NCBI GenBank assembly: GCA_003138485.1
Contig: PLGF01000147.1
Coordinates: 1-42,502, forward strand
Length of the DNA: 42,502 nt
Source: Verrucomicrobiales bacterium
GTDB lineage: Bacteria > Verrucomicrobiota > Verrucomicrobiia > Limisphaerales > Palsa-1400
Direction: 5' to 3'
Part shown: in pieces, positions 33,383-42,502 of the stretch
Position numbering within the stretch: the stretch's first letter is position 1
Layout of the letters: each line of letters starts with the position of its first letter
Notes under the pieces: generated by a model
Database searches by the model: none
Told to the model about the DNA's origin: nothing
Seen by the model: only the letters and a program-made list of their open reading frames with translations
Program-made: the position numbers and the translations under genes

Positions 33383-34498
33383 ATGACCATCCGCGCCCGC
33401 CTGACTATCTGGCACGCCGGCGTCCTTCTGGCCTCCCTGCTGGCGATGGGGGTCCTTTCCTACCGCCATTTTGTGTCGATCCCGGCCCGCCGCGCCAGCC
33501 ACGGACGCGAGTCGGAGGATGAAGTGGCCGACCAGGCGATGGATTTCCGGGAGGTCCGGGAAATCGTGTTGTGGAGCGGGACGCCGGCTCTGCTGCTCGC
33601 CCTGGGCGGCGGCTGGTGGCTCACCCGCAAAGCTCTGGCTCCCGTCGCCGCTCTTACCCAGGCGGCTGAACGCATCAACGAGCGCAGTCTCCATGACAAA
33701 TTGCCCCGTTCAGGCAACGGCGACGAACTGGACCGCCTGACCGAAGTGTTCAACGCCATGACCGCGCGCCTGGAAGGCTCCTTTGAGCGCGTGCGCGAGT
33801 TCACCCTGCACGCCTCCCACGAACTAAAGACTCCGCTCACCGTCATCCGCGGCGAGTTGGAGACCGCCCTCCACGAGGAGACAAGCGGCGCTCCCGCGCC
33901 CTCCGCCCGCCTCTTGAGCCAGTTGGATGAGATTGACCGGCTCACAAAAATTGTGGACGGACTCACGCTCCTGACCAAGGCCGACGCCGGGCAGGTCATC
34001 CTGCGCCGCGAAGAGGTCCATTTGGACGAGCTGGTGCGCGAATGTTTCGCTGACGCCAACATTCTGGCGCAACCCTCAGCCGTGCGCGTCAGCCTTTCCG
34101 ACTGCGAGGCCGCGGCCATCCAGGGCGACCGCCATCGCCTGCGCCAGTTGCTGCTCAATTTGACGGACAACGCAATCAAGTACAATAACCCGGGCGGCAC
34201 GGTGACCATTTCACTGAAACAGCGCGGGCCGTCCGCCGAGTTGCGCGTCGCCAACACCGGGCCGGGACTGGCCGTCGCGTTGCAACCGCACGTCTTCGAG
34301 CGCTTTTTCCGCGGCGACGCCAGCCACAACCGCGACGTGGAAGGCTGCGGCCTGGGCTTGAGCATCGCCCAATGGATCGTTCACGCCCACGGCGGCGCCA
34401 TCGAGTTCGTCTCCCAACCGGGCCAGTTGACAACCGTCACAGTCCGCCTCCCGTTGAGAAACCTGACCGATACCGGGGTGGTGAAAACCAATCCGTGA
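33383..34498 (+). CDS. CusS-like sensor histidine kinase with a very short sensor loop
   Basis: A 371-residue membrane kinase. TM1 is about residues 9-27 and TM2 about 61-80, leaving only about 33 periplasmic residues ([20 protein letters not shown] and onward) instead of the roughly 140 of CusS. HAMP follows TM2 ([20 protein letters not shown]). HisKA has H146 in [19 protein letters not shown]. The HATPase has [22 protein letters not shown] and [18 protein letters not shown]. The pair with the OmpR-type regulator and the divergent RND operon points to metal sensing, but the short loop with two histidines and an acidic run gives little room for a CusS-type metal site. It may sense through the membrane helices or a partner protein. 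Confidence 0.93.
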   Translation: MTIRARLTIWHAGVLLASLLAMGVLSYRHFVSIPARRASHGRESEDEVADQAMDFREVREIVLWSGTPALLLALGGGWWLTRKALAPVAALTQAAERINERSLHDKLPRSGNGDELDRLTEVFNAMTARLEGSFERVREFTLHASHELKTPLTVIRGELETALHEETSGAPAPSARLLSQLDEIDRLTKIVDGLTLLTKADAGQVILRREEVHLDELVRECFADANILAQPSAVRVSLSDCEAAAIQGDRHRLRQLLLNLTDNAIKYNNPGGTVTISLKQRGPSAELRVANTGPGLAVALQPHVFERFFRGDASHNRDVEGCGLGLSIAQWIVHAHGGAIEFVSQPGQLTTVTVRLPLRNLTDTGVVKTNP

Positions 34499-34529
34499 GA
34501 AGCCTCCATTGGAACAAAGACATATCTTC

Positions 34530-34541
34530 ATATCAGGATAT
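34530..34541. promoter_or_regulatory. AT-rich palindrome upstream of metH
   Basis: ATATC-AG-GATAT (34530-34541) is a perfect palindrome around a two-base centre, and a third ATATC half site lies at 34522-34526. It sits in the 94-base gap between the kinase stop and the metH ATG. It has the look of an operator, but no regulator gene is adjacent and I cannot assign one. No cobalamin or SAM riboswitch fits in the gap. Confidence 0.35.
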
Positions 34542-34592
34542 ATTGATTTTAAACTTGCAACGGCCCGTGGACGCGCTTATGATCGTGGCATC

Positions 34593-37500
34593 ATGAACGA
34601 GAATCCGAGTCAAAGGGCCAATCGGGTGAGAGCGCTGGCGCGGCTCCTGCGCGAGCGCATCGTCATTCTCGACGGCCCCAAGGGCACGATGATCCAGCAG
34701 CGCAACCTGACGGAAGCCGGCTTTCGCGGGGAGCGATTCAAAGATTGGAAGGGGAAGGACCTCAAAGGGCTGAACGATCTGCTCAACGTGACGCGCCCGG
34801 ACATCATCGAGGAATTTCACCGGCAATACCTGGAAGCCGGCGCGGACATCATCGGGACCAACACGTTCAACTCCCAGGCCGTCTCGCTGGCGGATTACGG
34901 GATGGAATCGCTCGCCCGGGAGCTGTCGCGAGCCGGGGCGCAATGCGCGCGGCGCATGGCGGACCAGGTGGAACGAACGCAGCCGGGGCGCGTCTGCTTC
35001 GTGGCCGGGTCGATCGGACCGACGACCAAGACATCGTCCTTCTCGACCGACGCGAACAATCCGGCGGCGCGCGGCTGCACGTTCGACGAGCTGGTGGCGG
35101 CCTACTCGGACCAGGCGCGCGGGTTGCTGGAGGGCGGAGCGGACATGCTGCTGGTGGAAACCATATTTGACACGCTCAACGCCAAGGCCGCGTTCTTCGC
35201 GATTCAAAATGTCCTGGACGAACTCGGGCTGGCGCCTTTCCCCTATTCCGCCGCGCTGGACCCCGGGCAGCCGGCGGCCGATCCCCAACCCGTCCCGATC
35301 CTGGCGTCCGTCACGTTCATCCAGGCGGGCGGCAATCGGGGCGTCACGGGCCAGACGGTGGAGGCGTTTTGGAATTCGATTTCGCACGTGCCGCTCTTGA
35401 GCGTGGGAATGAACTGCGCGCTGGGGCCAAAGGAGATGCGCCCGCTGATCGGGGAACTCGCGGCCCTGGCCCCCATTTACGTCAGCGCCCATCCCAACGC
35501 CGGCCTGCCCAATCCCCTGCTGCCCACCGGATTCCCGGAAACGCCCGAATCGCTCGCGCCGCAATTGGCCGACTGGGCCGCGTCGGGCTGGCTGAACATC
35601 GTCGGCGGCTGCTGCGGCACGACGCCGGCCCACATCCGGGCGGTGGCGCAAGCCGCGCGGACGTTCGCCCCGCGCGTGCCGCCCAAAGCCGAGCCTTGCC
35701 TGCGCCTCAGCGGCCTGGAAGCGCTGACCGTCCGGCCGGACGCCAATTTCGTCAACATCGGGGAGCGGACCAACGTGACAGGCTCGCCTAAGTTCGCGAA
35801 GCTCATCCTGGCCGGTCAATACGAGGAAGCCATCGCCGTCGCCCGGCAGCAGGTGGAAAACGGCGCGCAGATCATCGACGTCAACATGGACGAGGGGATG
35901 CTGGACGGCGTCCAGGCCATGACCCATTTCCTGAATCTGGCGGCGTCGGAGCCGGACATCGCGCGCGTGCCCGTGATGATTGACAGTTCGAGATGGCCGG
36001 TGATTGAGGCGGGGTTGAAGTGCGTCCAGGGAAAGGGCGTGGTGAATTCGATCAGCCTCAAGGAAGGCGGGGAGAAATTCAAGCGCCTGGCTCGGCTGGC
36101 GCGGCGTTACGGCGCCGCCGTGGTGGTGATGGCCTTTGACGAAAAGGGGCAGGCCGACACTTTGGAGCGGCGCCGGCAGATTTGCGGGCGGACTTACCGG
36201 ATACTGACCGAGGAGTGCGGCTTCCCGCCGGAAGACATCATCTTCGATCCCAACGTGCTGACGGTCGGCACGGGGTTGGAGGAGCACAACAATTACGCCG
36301 TCGATTTCATCGAGACCGTCCGCTGGATCAAGCGGAACCTGCCGCGGGCCAAGGTCAGCGGCGGGATCAGCAACATTTCGTTTTCGTTCCGGGGCAACAA
36401 CGTCGTGCGCGAGGCGCTGCACACGGCGTTCCTGTACCACGCCATCAAGGCGGGGCTGGACATGGGCATCGTCAACGCCGGGCTGCTGGGCATTTACGAG
36501 GAAATCCCCAAGGACCTGCTCGAATTGGCCGAGGACGTTCTGCTCAACCGGCGGCCCGACGCCACCGAGCGGCTGGTGAAGTTCGCCGAGAACGTCAAGT
36601 CCAAGGATAAGACCGAGGCCGTTGAGGACGCATGGCGCCAGGGCGCAGTCGAGCAACGCCTGGAACACGCCCTGGTCAAGGGCATTGTCGATTTCATCGA
36701 AACGGACACCGAGGAGGCCCGCCAAAAATTGGGCCGCCCTCTCTCCGTCATCGAAGGCCCGCTCATGGCCGGCATGAGCGTCGTCGGCGACCTTTTTGGC
36801 TCGGGCAAAATGTTTCTGCCGCAAGTCGTCAAAAGCGCGCGCGTCATGAAGAAAGCCGTCGCCTATCTGCTGCCCTTCATGGAGGAGGAAAAGAAGACGA
36901 CGGGCCAGGGACGGGCGCAGGGGAAAATCCTGATGGCAACCGTCAAGGGCGACGTTCACGACATCGGCAAGAACATCGTCGGAGTGGTCCTGGCCTGCAA
37001 CAACTACGAGATCATCGACCTGGGCGTGATGACGCCGTGCGAGAAGATTCTGGAAACCGCCCGCGAGCAGAAGGTGGACATGATCGGGCTGAGCGGCCTG
37101 ATCACGCCGTCGCTTGAGGAAATGGCGCATGTGGCGCGGGAGTTGCAGCGGGAGGGGTTTGCCCTGCCCTTGCTCATCGGCGGCGCGACCACGAGCAAGG
37201 CGCACACGTCAGTGAAAATTGCGCCGCATTACCACGGAGCGGTCGTCCACGTCCTGGACGCCTCGCGGGCCGTCGGCGTGGCGGGGAATTTGATCAACCC
37301 GCAGTCGCAGGCGGCGTTCGCTCAGAAGAACCGCGGCGAACAGGAGAAGCTGCGCCAGCAACACGCCGGCCCGCGCGCCAAACTCCTTTCCCTTGACGAA
37401 GCGCGCCGGCGCCGTCCGAAGCAGGATTGGACCCCGGCCGACATCGCCACGCCTGAATGGACCGGCACGCGCGCGCTGGACACGCAGGACGGGACGCTCT

Positions 37501-38369
37501 CGCTGGGCGAGCTGGTCCCGTTCATCGATTGGTCCCCCTTCTTCCACACCTGGGAATTGCGGGGCCGTTACCCGTCGATTCTGAAACACGAAAAGTACGG
37601 CGAAGAGGCGCGCAAGCTCTTCGCCGACGCCCAGGCGCTGCTGGGCCGGATTGTCAATGAGAAATTGTTGAGGGCGCGCGGCGTTCATGGATTTTTCCCG
37701 GCCATTTCGGACGGCGACGACGTCACGCTCTTCACCGGCCCCGAGCGGCGCGAGGTCCTGGCCTCGTTCCATTTCCTGCGCCAGCAGATGGAAAAGCCCG
37801 ACGGCCAGCCCAATTTGTGCCTGGCGGATTTTATCGCGCCGGCCGGCGATTTCATCGGCGCCTTCGCGGTGACGACGGGCCTGGGAGCGGAGAAGCTGGC
37901 GCAGGCGTTCAAGGCGGACCACGACGATTACAGCGCGATCATGGCGGAGGCGCTGGCGGACCGCCTGGCGGAAGCGTTCGCCGAATTCCTGCACAAGCGC
38001 GTCCGGGCGCAATGGGGTTACGGCAAGAGCGAGAATCTTTCAACGGAGCAATTGATCGAGGAGCAATATCGCGGCATCCGCCCGGCGGCGGGCTATCCGG
38101 CCTGCCCGGACCACACGGAGAAATGGACGCTGTGGAAGCTGCTGGATGTCGAGAACAAAGCCGGCATCCGGCTGACGGAAAGCGCCGCGATGTGGCCGGC
38201 CAGCAGCGTCAGCGGCCTCTATTTTGCGGGCGCGCGCTCGAAGTATTTCGGCGTGGGGAAAATCGAGCGGGACCAGGTGGAGGATTACGCCCGGCGCAAG
38301 GCCATCGACGTTCCCACCATCGAGAAATGGCTCGCCCCCAATCTCAATTACGAGCGATCATCAGCTTGA
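34593..38369 (+). CDS. metH: Cobalamin-dependent methionine synthase, full four-module form
   Basis: A 1258-residue enzyme that transfers the methyl group of 5-methyltetrahydrofolate to homocysteine through cobalamin. The modules are in order. The homocysteine/Zn domain has MNCALGP and GGCCGTTP ligands. The pterin domain has [29 protein letters not shown] and the MIDSS motif. The B12 cap follows, then the cobalamin Rossmann domain with [14 protein letters not shown] (His ligand near residue 790). The AdoMet-dependent reactivation domain has [30 protein letters not shown] and [16 protein letters not shown]. Length and motifs are complete. The open frame reaches 34509, but the ATG at 34593 ([12 protein letters not shown]) fits the family. 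The stop is seven bases from the restriction-modification gene, which is probably a chance neighbour and not a functional partner. Confidence 0.97.
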   Translation: MNENPSQRANRVRALARLLRERIVILDGPKGTMIQQRNLTEAGFRGERFKDWKGKDLKGLNDLLNVTRPDIIEEFHRQYLEAGADIIGTNTFNSQAVSLADYGMESLARELSRAGAQCARRMADQVERTQPGRVCFVAGSIGPTTKTSSFSTDANNPAARGCTFDELVAAYSDQARGLLEGGADMLLVETIFDTLNAKAAFFAIQNVLDELGLAPFPYSAALDPGQPAADPQPVPILASVTFIQAGGNRGVTGQTVEAFWNSISHVPLLSVGMNCALGPKEMRPLIGELAALAPIYVSAHPNAGLPNPLLPTGFPETPESLAPQLADWAASGWLNIVGGCCGTTPAHIRAVAQAARTFAPRVPPKAEPCLRLSGLEALTVRPDANFVNIGERTNVTGSPKFAKLILAGQYEEAIAVARQQVENGAQIIDVNMDEGMLDGVQAMTHFLNLAASEPDIARVPVMIDSSRWPVIEAGLKCVQGKGVVNSISLKEGGEKFKRLARLARRYGAAVVVMAFDEKGQADTLERRRQICGRTYRILTEECGFPPEDIIFDPNVLTVGTGLEEHNNYAVDFIETVRWIKRNLPRAKVSGGISNISFSFRGNNVVREALHTAFLYHAIKAGLDMGIVNAGLLGIYEEIPKDLLELAEDVLLNRRPDATERLVKFAENVKSKDKTEAVEDAWRQGAVEQRLEHALVKGIVDFIETDTEEARQKLGRPLSVIEGPLMAGMSVVGDLFGSGKMFLPQVVKSARVMKKAVAYLLPFMEEEKKTTGQGRAQGKILMATVKGDVHDIGKNIVGVVLACNNYEIIDLGVMTPCEKILETAREQKVDMIGLSGLITPSLEEMAHVARELQREGFALPLLIGGATTSKAHTSVKIAPHYHGAVVHVLDASRAVGVAGNLINPQSQAAFAQKNRGEQEKLRQQHAGPRAKLLSLDEARRRRPKQDWTPADIATPEWTGTRALDTQDGTLSLGELVPFIDWSPFFHTWELRGRYPSILKHEKYGEEARKLFADAQALLGRIVNEKLLRARGVHGFFPAISDGDDVTLFTGPERREVLASFHFLRQQMEKPDGQPNLCLADFIAPAGDFIGAFAVTTGLGAEKLAQAFKADHDDYSAIMAEALADRLAEAFAEFLHKRVRAQWGYGKSENLSTEQLIEEQYRGIRPAAGYPACPDHTEKWTLWKLLDVENKAGIRLTESAAMWPASSVSGLYFAGARSKYFGVGKIERDQVEDYARRKAIDVPTIEKWLAPNLNYERSSA

Positions 38370-38376
38370 ATGTCAG

Positions 38377-41300
38377 ATGACATTGACGCCGCCGGCTTTC
38401 CAGCGCACACTCGCCGCGTTAAATGTCATGCACCCGCTGGAAACTTATCTTTCAGAAATCGCCACGTTGAGCGGCGCGACGAAGGAAACTTCCGGCTACC
38501 CGGCGCTGGCTAATCTCCTCAATGCCATCGGCCACACGCTCAAGCCCCAGGTCAAGTGCGTCATCCATCCCAGGAACAGCGGCGCGGGCATTCCCGACGG
38601 CGGGTTGTTTTTGCCCGACCAGTTGAAAAACCGGAGCGAGGAAGAATCTTTCAATGACCAGAAACCCGCGCGCGGTGTCATTGAAGTCAAATCCGCCCGC
38701 GATGAAATTGCCGGCATCGCCGAAACACCACAGGTAAAAGAATACCTCGAACACTACGGTCTGGTCTTGCTGACAAACTACCGGAGTTTTCTGCTCCTGA
38801 GACGCGGCAACAACGGCATACCCATCCGGCTCGAATCTTTCCAACTTGCGCCCGACGAGAAATCTTTCTGGCTCGCCACCGCGCATCCGCGCAAAGCCGC
38901 GGACGAACTCGGCGAACGCTTTCTTGAATACCTCAAGCGCGTGATGCTCCACGCCGCGCCGCTGAACAATCCAAAAGACGTTGCCTTTTTCCTCGCGTCG
39001 TATGCGCGCGACGCCCGCTCGCGCGTGGAAACCGCTGGCGACCTGCCCGCGCTCAACGCCGTGCGCGGCGCGTTGGAGGAGGCGCTGGGCATGAAGTTCA
39101 CGGCGGGCAAGGGCGAACACTTCTTCCGTTCCACTCTTGTCCAAACGCTTTTCTACGGCGTGTTCTCGGCCTGGGTTCTCTGGCACAAGGAAAAACCGCG
39201 GCGCCAAGACGCTTTCGACTGGAAATCCGCCGCGTGGACGCTCCATGTGCCGATCATCTCCGCGCTCTTTCACCAAGTCGCCGACCCGCAAAAACTCCGG
39301 CCGCTTGGCTTGGATGAAATACTCGACTGGACCGCCGCAGCGCTCAACCGCGTCGTCCGCGAGGAATTCTTCGCCCGCTTTGTCGAAGATCACGCCGTCC
39401 AGTATTTTTACGAACCGTTCCTTGAGGAATTTGACCCCGATCTCCGCAAGGAACTCGGCGTCTGGTACACGCCGCCGGAGATCGTGCAATATCAGGTCGC
39501 CCGCGTGGATGCCGCGTTGCGCGAGGAACTGGACATTCCCGACGGCCTCGCCGATCCGCGCGTGTTCGTGCTCGACCCCTGCTGCGGCACCGGCGCGTAT
39601 CTCGTCGAGGTGCTGCGGAAAATTGAAAAGACGTTGAAGGAAAACAAAGGCGAAGATGCGTTGGCGGCTGCCGAATTGAAAGAAGCCGCAATGAAGCGCG
39701 TCTTCGGGTTTGAAATCATGCCTGCGCCGTTCGTCGTGGCGCATTTGCAAATGGGCTTGCTTCTGCAAAACCTCGCCGTGCCGCTGGACGATGCCAAAGG
39801 AGAACGCGCCGGAATTTTTCTGACCAATTCACTGACAGGCTGGGATGAGAACACGGCAAACCCGTATCTCGCCAACTGGCCGGAGCTGGAAGCCGAGCGC
39901 AAAGGCGCTGGAATGATAAAACAGGAAAAGCCTATTCTCGTCATCCTTGGCAATCCGCCTTACAACGCATACGCGGGCATCAGCCCGCGGGAGGAACAAG
40001 GTTTGGTGGAAATCTACAAGGGCGTCTATTGGACTCGAAAGAGAAACAAGAAGGGTGAAGACTTATTTGACGACGAAGGCCAGCCGGTGATGGAACGCCA
40101 CTACAAATTGTCCGATCCCGTCAGCAAGGGCGGATGGGGAATCAAGAAGTTTAACCTTGATGAACTTTATGTGCGCTTCTTTCGATTGGCGGAGCGACGC
40201 ATCGCGGAAAAAACCGGCAAAGGCATCGTCAGTTTCATCTCGAATTTCTCCTGCTTGGGAGACCCGTCGTTTGTCGTCATGCGCCGGCGGTTCCTGCAGG
40301 AGTTCGACACCCTTTGGTTCGACTGCTTGAACGGCGACAGCCGCGAGACGGGCAAACTCACGCCCGAAGGCGGACCCGATCCGTCCGTGTTTTCCACCGA
40401 ATACAACCACGAAGGAATCCGCGTCGGCACGGCGATTGCCATGATGGTGCGGCGTCCGGCCCGCTCCAGAAAGCCGCGCGTCTTCTTTCGCGAGTTCTGG
40501 GGCGCAGGCAAGCGCGCGGAGATTCTCGCAAGCTTGAAGACAAAACAATTCTCCAGGCAGTATGCGAAGGTCGCGCCTGCCGGAGAAAATCGCTTTTCGT
40601 TCCGCCCTTCAGACGTTGCCGGACATTACTACAAATGGCCGGCTCTCACCGATCTTTGCGCCGCGGCCCCCAGCAACGGGCTGATGGAAAAGCGCGGCGG
40701 CGCGCTCATGGACATTGACGTGCGCGCTTTGCAAACGCGGATGCGGGATTATTACGACCCGACTGTTTCCTGGGAGCAGTTGATGGCATTGAAAACAGGA
40801 CTGACGGAAAATGCCGCCGGATTTGACGCCAAGAAGGTTCGTCTTGGAGTTCAGGCAAAAGAAGAATTTGAACCGGAACATCTGCGCCCGTATGCGCTCC
40901 GGGCGTTCGATTCTCGTTGGTGTTATTTCAGCAATGTCAGCCCGTTATGGAATCGATGCCGTCCGACGCTTTGGCAGCAATGTTGGAAAGGTAATAAGTT
41001 CTTGATGAGCCGTCCTGCTGGTGTGGCGAACCCCGAAGGCTTTCCGCTGTTTTACACGCCGCTGCTTGGCGACAATGATTTTCTTCGCGGCCATGCTTAC
41101 TATTTTCCTTTGCGTCTGCGCTCGGCAGCGAAGGAAAAACCAGAAGAGAGAGACGATGGCAACGGCCACTTCGGCAGCATTTTGCAAGAGGCAGCCCCAG
41201 CCTATGAAGTGAGCGATGACAAAACCACCGCCAATCTTTCTCCCGCCGCCCGCGCCTATCTCGCCAAACTTGGCATTAAGAATCCTGACGCGGACGAGGA

Positions 41301-41952
41301 CACGGCGACATTGATTTGGATGCACGCGCTCGCCATCGGCTACGCCCCTGCTTATCTCGCCGAACATGCTGATGGTATTCGAGAGAATTGGCCGCGAGTT
41401 CCACTGCCAAAAACACGCCTGGCTTTGCTCGCCTCCGCCAAGTTGGGCGGACAAGTTGCCACATTGCTCGACACCGAGACACCGGTTCAAGGCGTGACGG
41501 CTGGAAAGATTCGACCGGAGCTGATTGAGATCGCTGTTGTGAAGCCGTTGACAGAAGAGACGTTGAATCTGTCCCTCACCGCCGGCTGGGGTCACGGGGG
41601 CAAAGGCGGCGTGACGATGCCCGGCAAGGGCAAATTGGAAACGCGCGCCTATGCCCCCGGCGAAACAGCCGCCGCCCTGGGTCAATCCACTCATGACATT
41701 TATCTCAACAACTCCGCTTGCTGGCAGAATGTGCCGGAGAAAGTTTGGGTTTACACCATCGGCGGTTATCAGGTCATCAAGAAGTGGTTGAGCTACCGGG
41801 AATTTGAATTGCTCGGTCGCCCGCTCACGCCCGACGAGGCGCGCGAAGTCACGCACATGGCCCGCCGCATCGCCGCGCTCATTCTTCGCCAACCCGAATT
41901 GGACGCCAACTATCTGCGCGTGAAAGAGCAGACGTTCGCATGGAAACCCTGA
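38377..41952 (+). CDS. Single-chain restriction endonuclease / N6-adenine DNA methyltransferase (type IIG or ISP-like)
   Basis: A 1191-residue protein. The N-terminal PD-(D/E)xK nuclease core is visible: P73-D74 in GAGIPDGGLF and E103-x-K105 in GVIEVKSA. A helical linker region follows. The gamma-class N6-adenine methyltransferase has motif I LDPCCGTGAYL (from residue 399) and motif IV NPPY (526-529). The C-terminal part (about 700-1190) would hold target recognition, with blocks LRPYALRAFDSRWCYFSN and WVYTIGGYQVIKKWLSYREF seen in this enzyme group. No helicase motifs are visible, so it differs from full type ISP enzymes such as LlaBIII. The ATG at 38377 lies seven bases after metH; MHPLETYLSE at 38425 is an equally plausible start. 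Recognition site unknown. Confidence 0.88.
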   Translation: MTLTPPAFQRTLAALNVMHPLETYLSEIATLSGATKETSGYPALANLLNAIGHTLKPQVKCVIHPRNSGAGIPDGGLFLPDQLKNRSEEESFNDQKPARGVIEVKSARDEIAGIAETPQVKEYLEHYGLVLLTNYRSFLLLRRGNNGIPIRLESFQLAPDEKSFWLATAHPRKAADELGERFLEYLKRVMLHAAPLNNPKDVAFFLASYARDARSRVETAGDLPALNAVRGALEEALGMKFTAGKGEHFFRSTLVQTLFYGVFSAWVLWHKEKPRRQDAFDWKSAAWTLHVPIISALFHQVADPQKLRPLGLDEILDWTAAALNRVVREEFFARFVEDHAVQYFYEPFLEEFDPDLRKELGVWYTPPEIVQYQVARVDAALREELDIPDGLADPRVFVLDPCCGTGAYLVEVLRKIEKTLKENKGEDALAAAELKEAAMKRVFGFEIMPAPFVVAHLQMGLLLQNLAVPLDDAKGERAGIFLTNSLTGWDENTANPYLANWPELEAERKGAGMIKQEKPILVILGNPPYNAYAGISPREEQGLVEIYKGVYWTRKRNKKGEDLFDDEGQPVMERHYKLSDPVSKGGWGIKKFNLDELYVRFFRLAERRIAEKTGKGIVSFISNFSCLGDPSFVVMRRRFLQEFDTLWFDCLNGDSRETGKLTPEGGPDPSVFSTEYNHEGIRVGTAIAMMVRRPARSRKPRVFFREFWGAGKRAEILASLKTKQFSRQYAKVAPAGENRFSFRPSDVAGHYYKWPALTDLCAAAPSNGLMEKRGGALMDIDVRALQTRMRDYYDPTVSWEQLMALKTGLTENAAGFDAKKVRLGVQAKEEFEPEHLRPYALRAFDSRWCYFSNVSPLWNRCRPTLWQQCWKGNKFLMSRPAGVANPEGFPLFYTPLLGDNDFLRGHAYYFPLRLRSAAKEKPEERDDGNGHFGSILQEAAPAYEVSDDKTTANLSPAARAYLAKLGIKNPDADEDTATLIWMHALAIGYAPAYLAEHADGIRENWPRVPLPKTRLALLASAKLGGQVATLLDTETPVQGVTAGKIRPELIEIAVVKPLTEETLNLSLTAGWGHGGKGGVTMPGKGKLETRAYAPGETAAALGQSTHDIYLNNSACWQNVPEKVWVYTIGGYQVIKKWLSYREFELLGRPLTPDEAREVTHMARRIAALILRQPELDANYLRVKEQTFAWKP

Positions 41953-42242
41953 ACACCGTGCAACCCGAACTCTTTGCCGCGTCATCGGCGCGCGGCCCTT
42001 TTCACGTTCCGCCCGGCGATTGGGCGCGACGGGGCCTGGTGGATGCGGCGTTCGTGGCGCGCTCCGTCACCGCATTGCGCGGTGCGCCGGGTGCGGAGCG
42101 GCAGATGAGCGAGGCGATGGCGGAGAAATTGGAGAGCATCCGCGCGATTGATCGGGTCTATGGCACTGAACCGAACGAATGGGCCACCGCAACGCGCGAG
42201 CGATTATGGCTGGAACATTACACGGCGGAAGCGCTCTTATGA
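41940..42242 (+). CDS. Small protein overlapping the restriction-methyltransferase gene
   Basis: A 100-residue cytoplasmic protein that starts inside the preceding gene (13-base overlap, other frame), so it is likely translated by coupling. There is no signal peptide, membrane segment or cysteine. The N-terminal third has FHVPPGDWARRGLVDAAFVA; the rest is helical and charged (ERQMSEAMAEKLESIRAIDR...WATATRERLWLEHY). I do not recognise a family. The overlap suggests a partner of the restriction-methyltransferase, for example a specificity or control subunit, but the sequence alone does not show this. Confidence 0.6.
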   Translation: METLNTVQPELFAASSARGPFHVPPGDWARRGLVDAAFVARSVTALRGAPGAERQMSEAMAEKLESIRAIDRVYGTEPNEWATATRERLWLEHYTAEALL

Positions 42243-42259
42243 GAGTTGAAATCGGCGAA

Positions 42260-42351
42260 GGGGAAATCTTTCCCCGCGGATCACGCAGAACACGCGGAAA
42301 GATGAGAAGAAGCGCCAGACTCCCCTTTCTGCGTCATTCTGCGTGTTCCGG
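42260..42351. repeat. Intergenic inverted repeats behind the restriction-modification genes
   Basis: Two elements are nested here. GGGGAAA-TC-TTTCCCC (42260-42275) begins 18 bases after the small gene's stop. A longer imperfect inverted repeat pairs 42275-42301 (CACGCAGAACACGCGGAAAG region) with 42325-42351 (CTTTCTGCGTCATTCTGCGT region), with a few mismatches and one base offset. It may terminate transcription or be a dispersed repeat unit. The stretch 42243-42502 holds no gene. Confidence 0.5.
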
Positions 42352-42356
42352 CCCGC

Positions 42357-42422
42357 GCGCGAGCGTCTTTCCAGTAATTTGTTCACTCCACGCGCAAGCG
42401 TCTGCCCAATAATTTGTTCACT
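42357..42422 (+). repeat. Two-copy tandem repeat, period 35 bases
   Basis: Copies at 42357-42387 and 42392-42422 are 31 bases each with four differences. Both end in TAATTTGTTCACT and start with GCGC. Only two copies lie in the window, and the second is followed by unrelated sequence, so this is not a CRISPR array. Confidence 0.7.
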
Positions 42423-42436
42423 TGTGCAAAAAACTC

Positions 42437-42464
42437 TTGCAATCCCTCTTTGTTGTGTTACATT
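42437..42464 (+). promoter_or_regulatory. Promoter-like element reading out of the window
   Basis: TTGCAA (42437-42442) and TACATT (42459-42464) are spaced 16 bases apart, each matching four of six sigma70 consensus positions. The -10 hexamer and spacing are the same as in the tRNA-Gln promoter. The surrounding DNA is AT-richer than the window average. The gene it would serve lies beyond 42502. Confidence 0.35.
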
Positions 42465-42502
42465 TCGGATGCAGGATTGTTCTTTGAAAGGCTGTTGGCG
42501 CG

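Noticed and set aside
34533-37205. Minus-strand open frame of 890 codons antisense to metH
   Set aside because: Same artefact; the translation is low-complexity and the plus strand encodes full-length methionine synthase.
42357-42422. Possible CRISPR array
   Set aside because: Only two imperfect copies with a four-base gap between them, so there are no spacers.

Overview
The window is a GC-rich bacterial chromosome segment with long secreted proteins and tightly packed operons. The best guess is a Verrucomicrobiota member of the Pedosphaera/Limisphaera type. This rests on the S53 peptidase's C-terminal domain (a TYRLQSASDL...NWTNV...FYRV pattern), the secreted Ig/Calx-beta-like protein, the sialate O-acetylesterase-like lipoprotein, the receiver-only regulator family and the purine/pyrimidine-rich intergenic inverted repeats. 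No rRNA or phylogenetic marker was tested, so the assignment is an inference.

Layout. 1-1640 is the C-terminal part of dnaE, facing a secreted rhodanese across a hairpin. A strong Crp/Fnr-type palindrome lies just upstream of the rhodanese. From 14388 down to 2324 on the minus strand runs a respiratory complex I cluster: nuoF-nuoG-[P-loop kinase/Nudix fusion]-nuoH-I-J-K-L-M-N, with a small ferredoxin gene behind nuoN. nuoA-E are absent here. The cluster starts head to head with a tRNA-Gln(CTG) gene that has a good sigma70-type promoter. 14509-21760 carries secreted functions: an acetylesterase lipoprotein, an S53 (sedolisin) protease, a divergent Ig/Calx-beta protein and a triple-repeat secreted protein. 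21923-25661 is a signalling block: an NtrB/NtrC-like pair with a sigma54 activator, and a receiver-only regulator.

25678-34498 is a metal-efflux island: a secreted beta-propeller protein, a CusA/CzcA-like RND pump, a membrane fusion protein, a TTG-started TolC-like lipoprotein and a 40-residue exported peptide, all on the minus strand. A CusR/CusS-like two-component system diverges from them. A 17-base motif with CusR-box geometry occurs twice, once between the efflux operon and its regulators and once in front of the beta-propeller gene. This ties that gene to the same regulon. 34593-38369 is a full-length cobalamin-dependent methionine synthase. It is followed seven bases later by a single-chain restriction-methyltransferase with an N-terminal PD-ExK nuclease, and an overlapping 100-residue small gene. 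The window ends in a non-coding stretch with inverted and tandem repeats and a promoter-like element pointing out of the window.

The most unusual items are the kinase-Nudix fusion wedged between nuoG and nuoH with only 3-4 bases on either side, the shared metal-response box linking a beta-propeller protein to RND efflux, and the exported micropeptide that appears translationally coupled to the TTG-started outer-membrane component.
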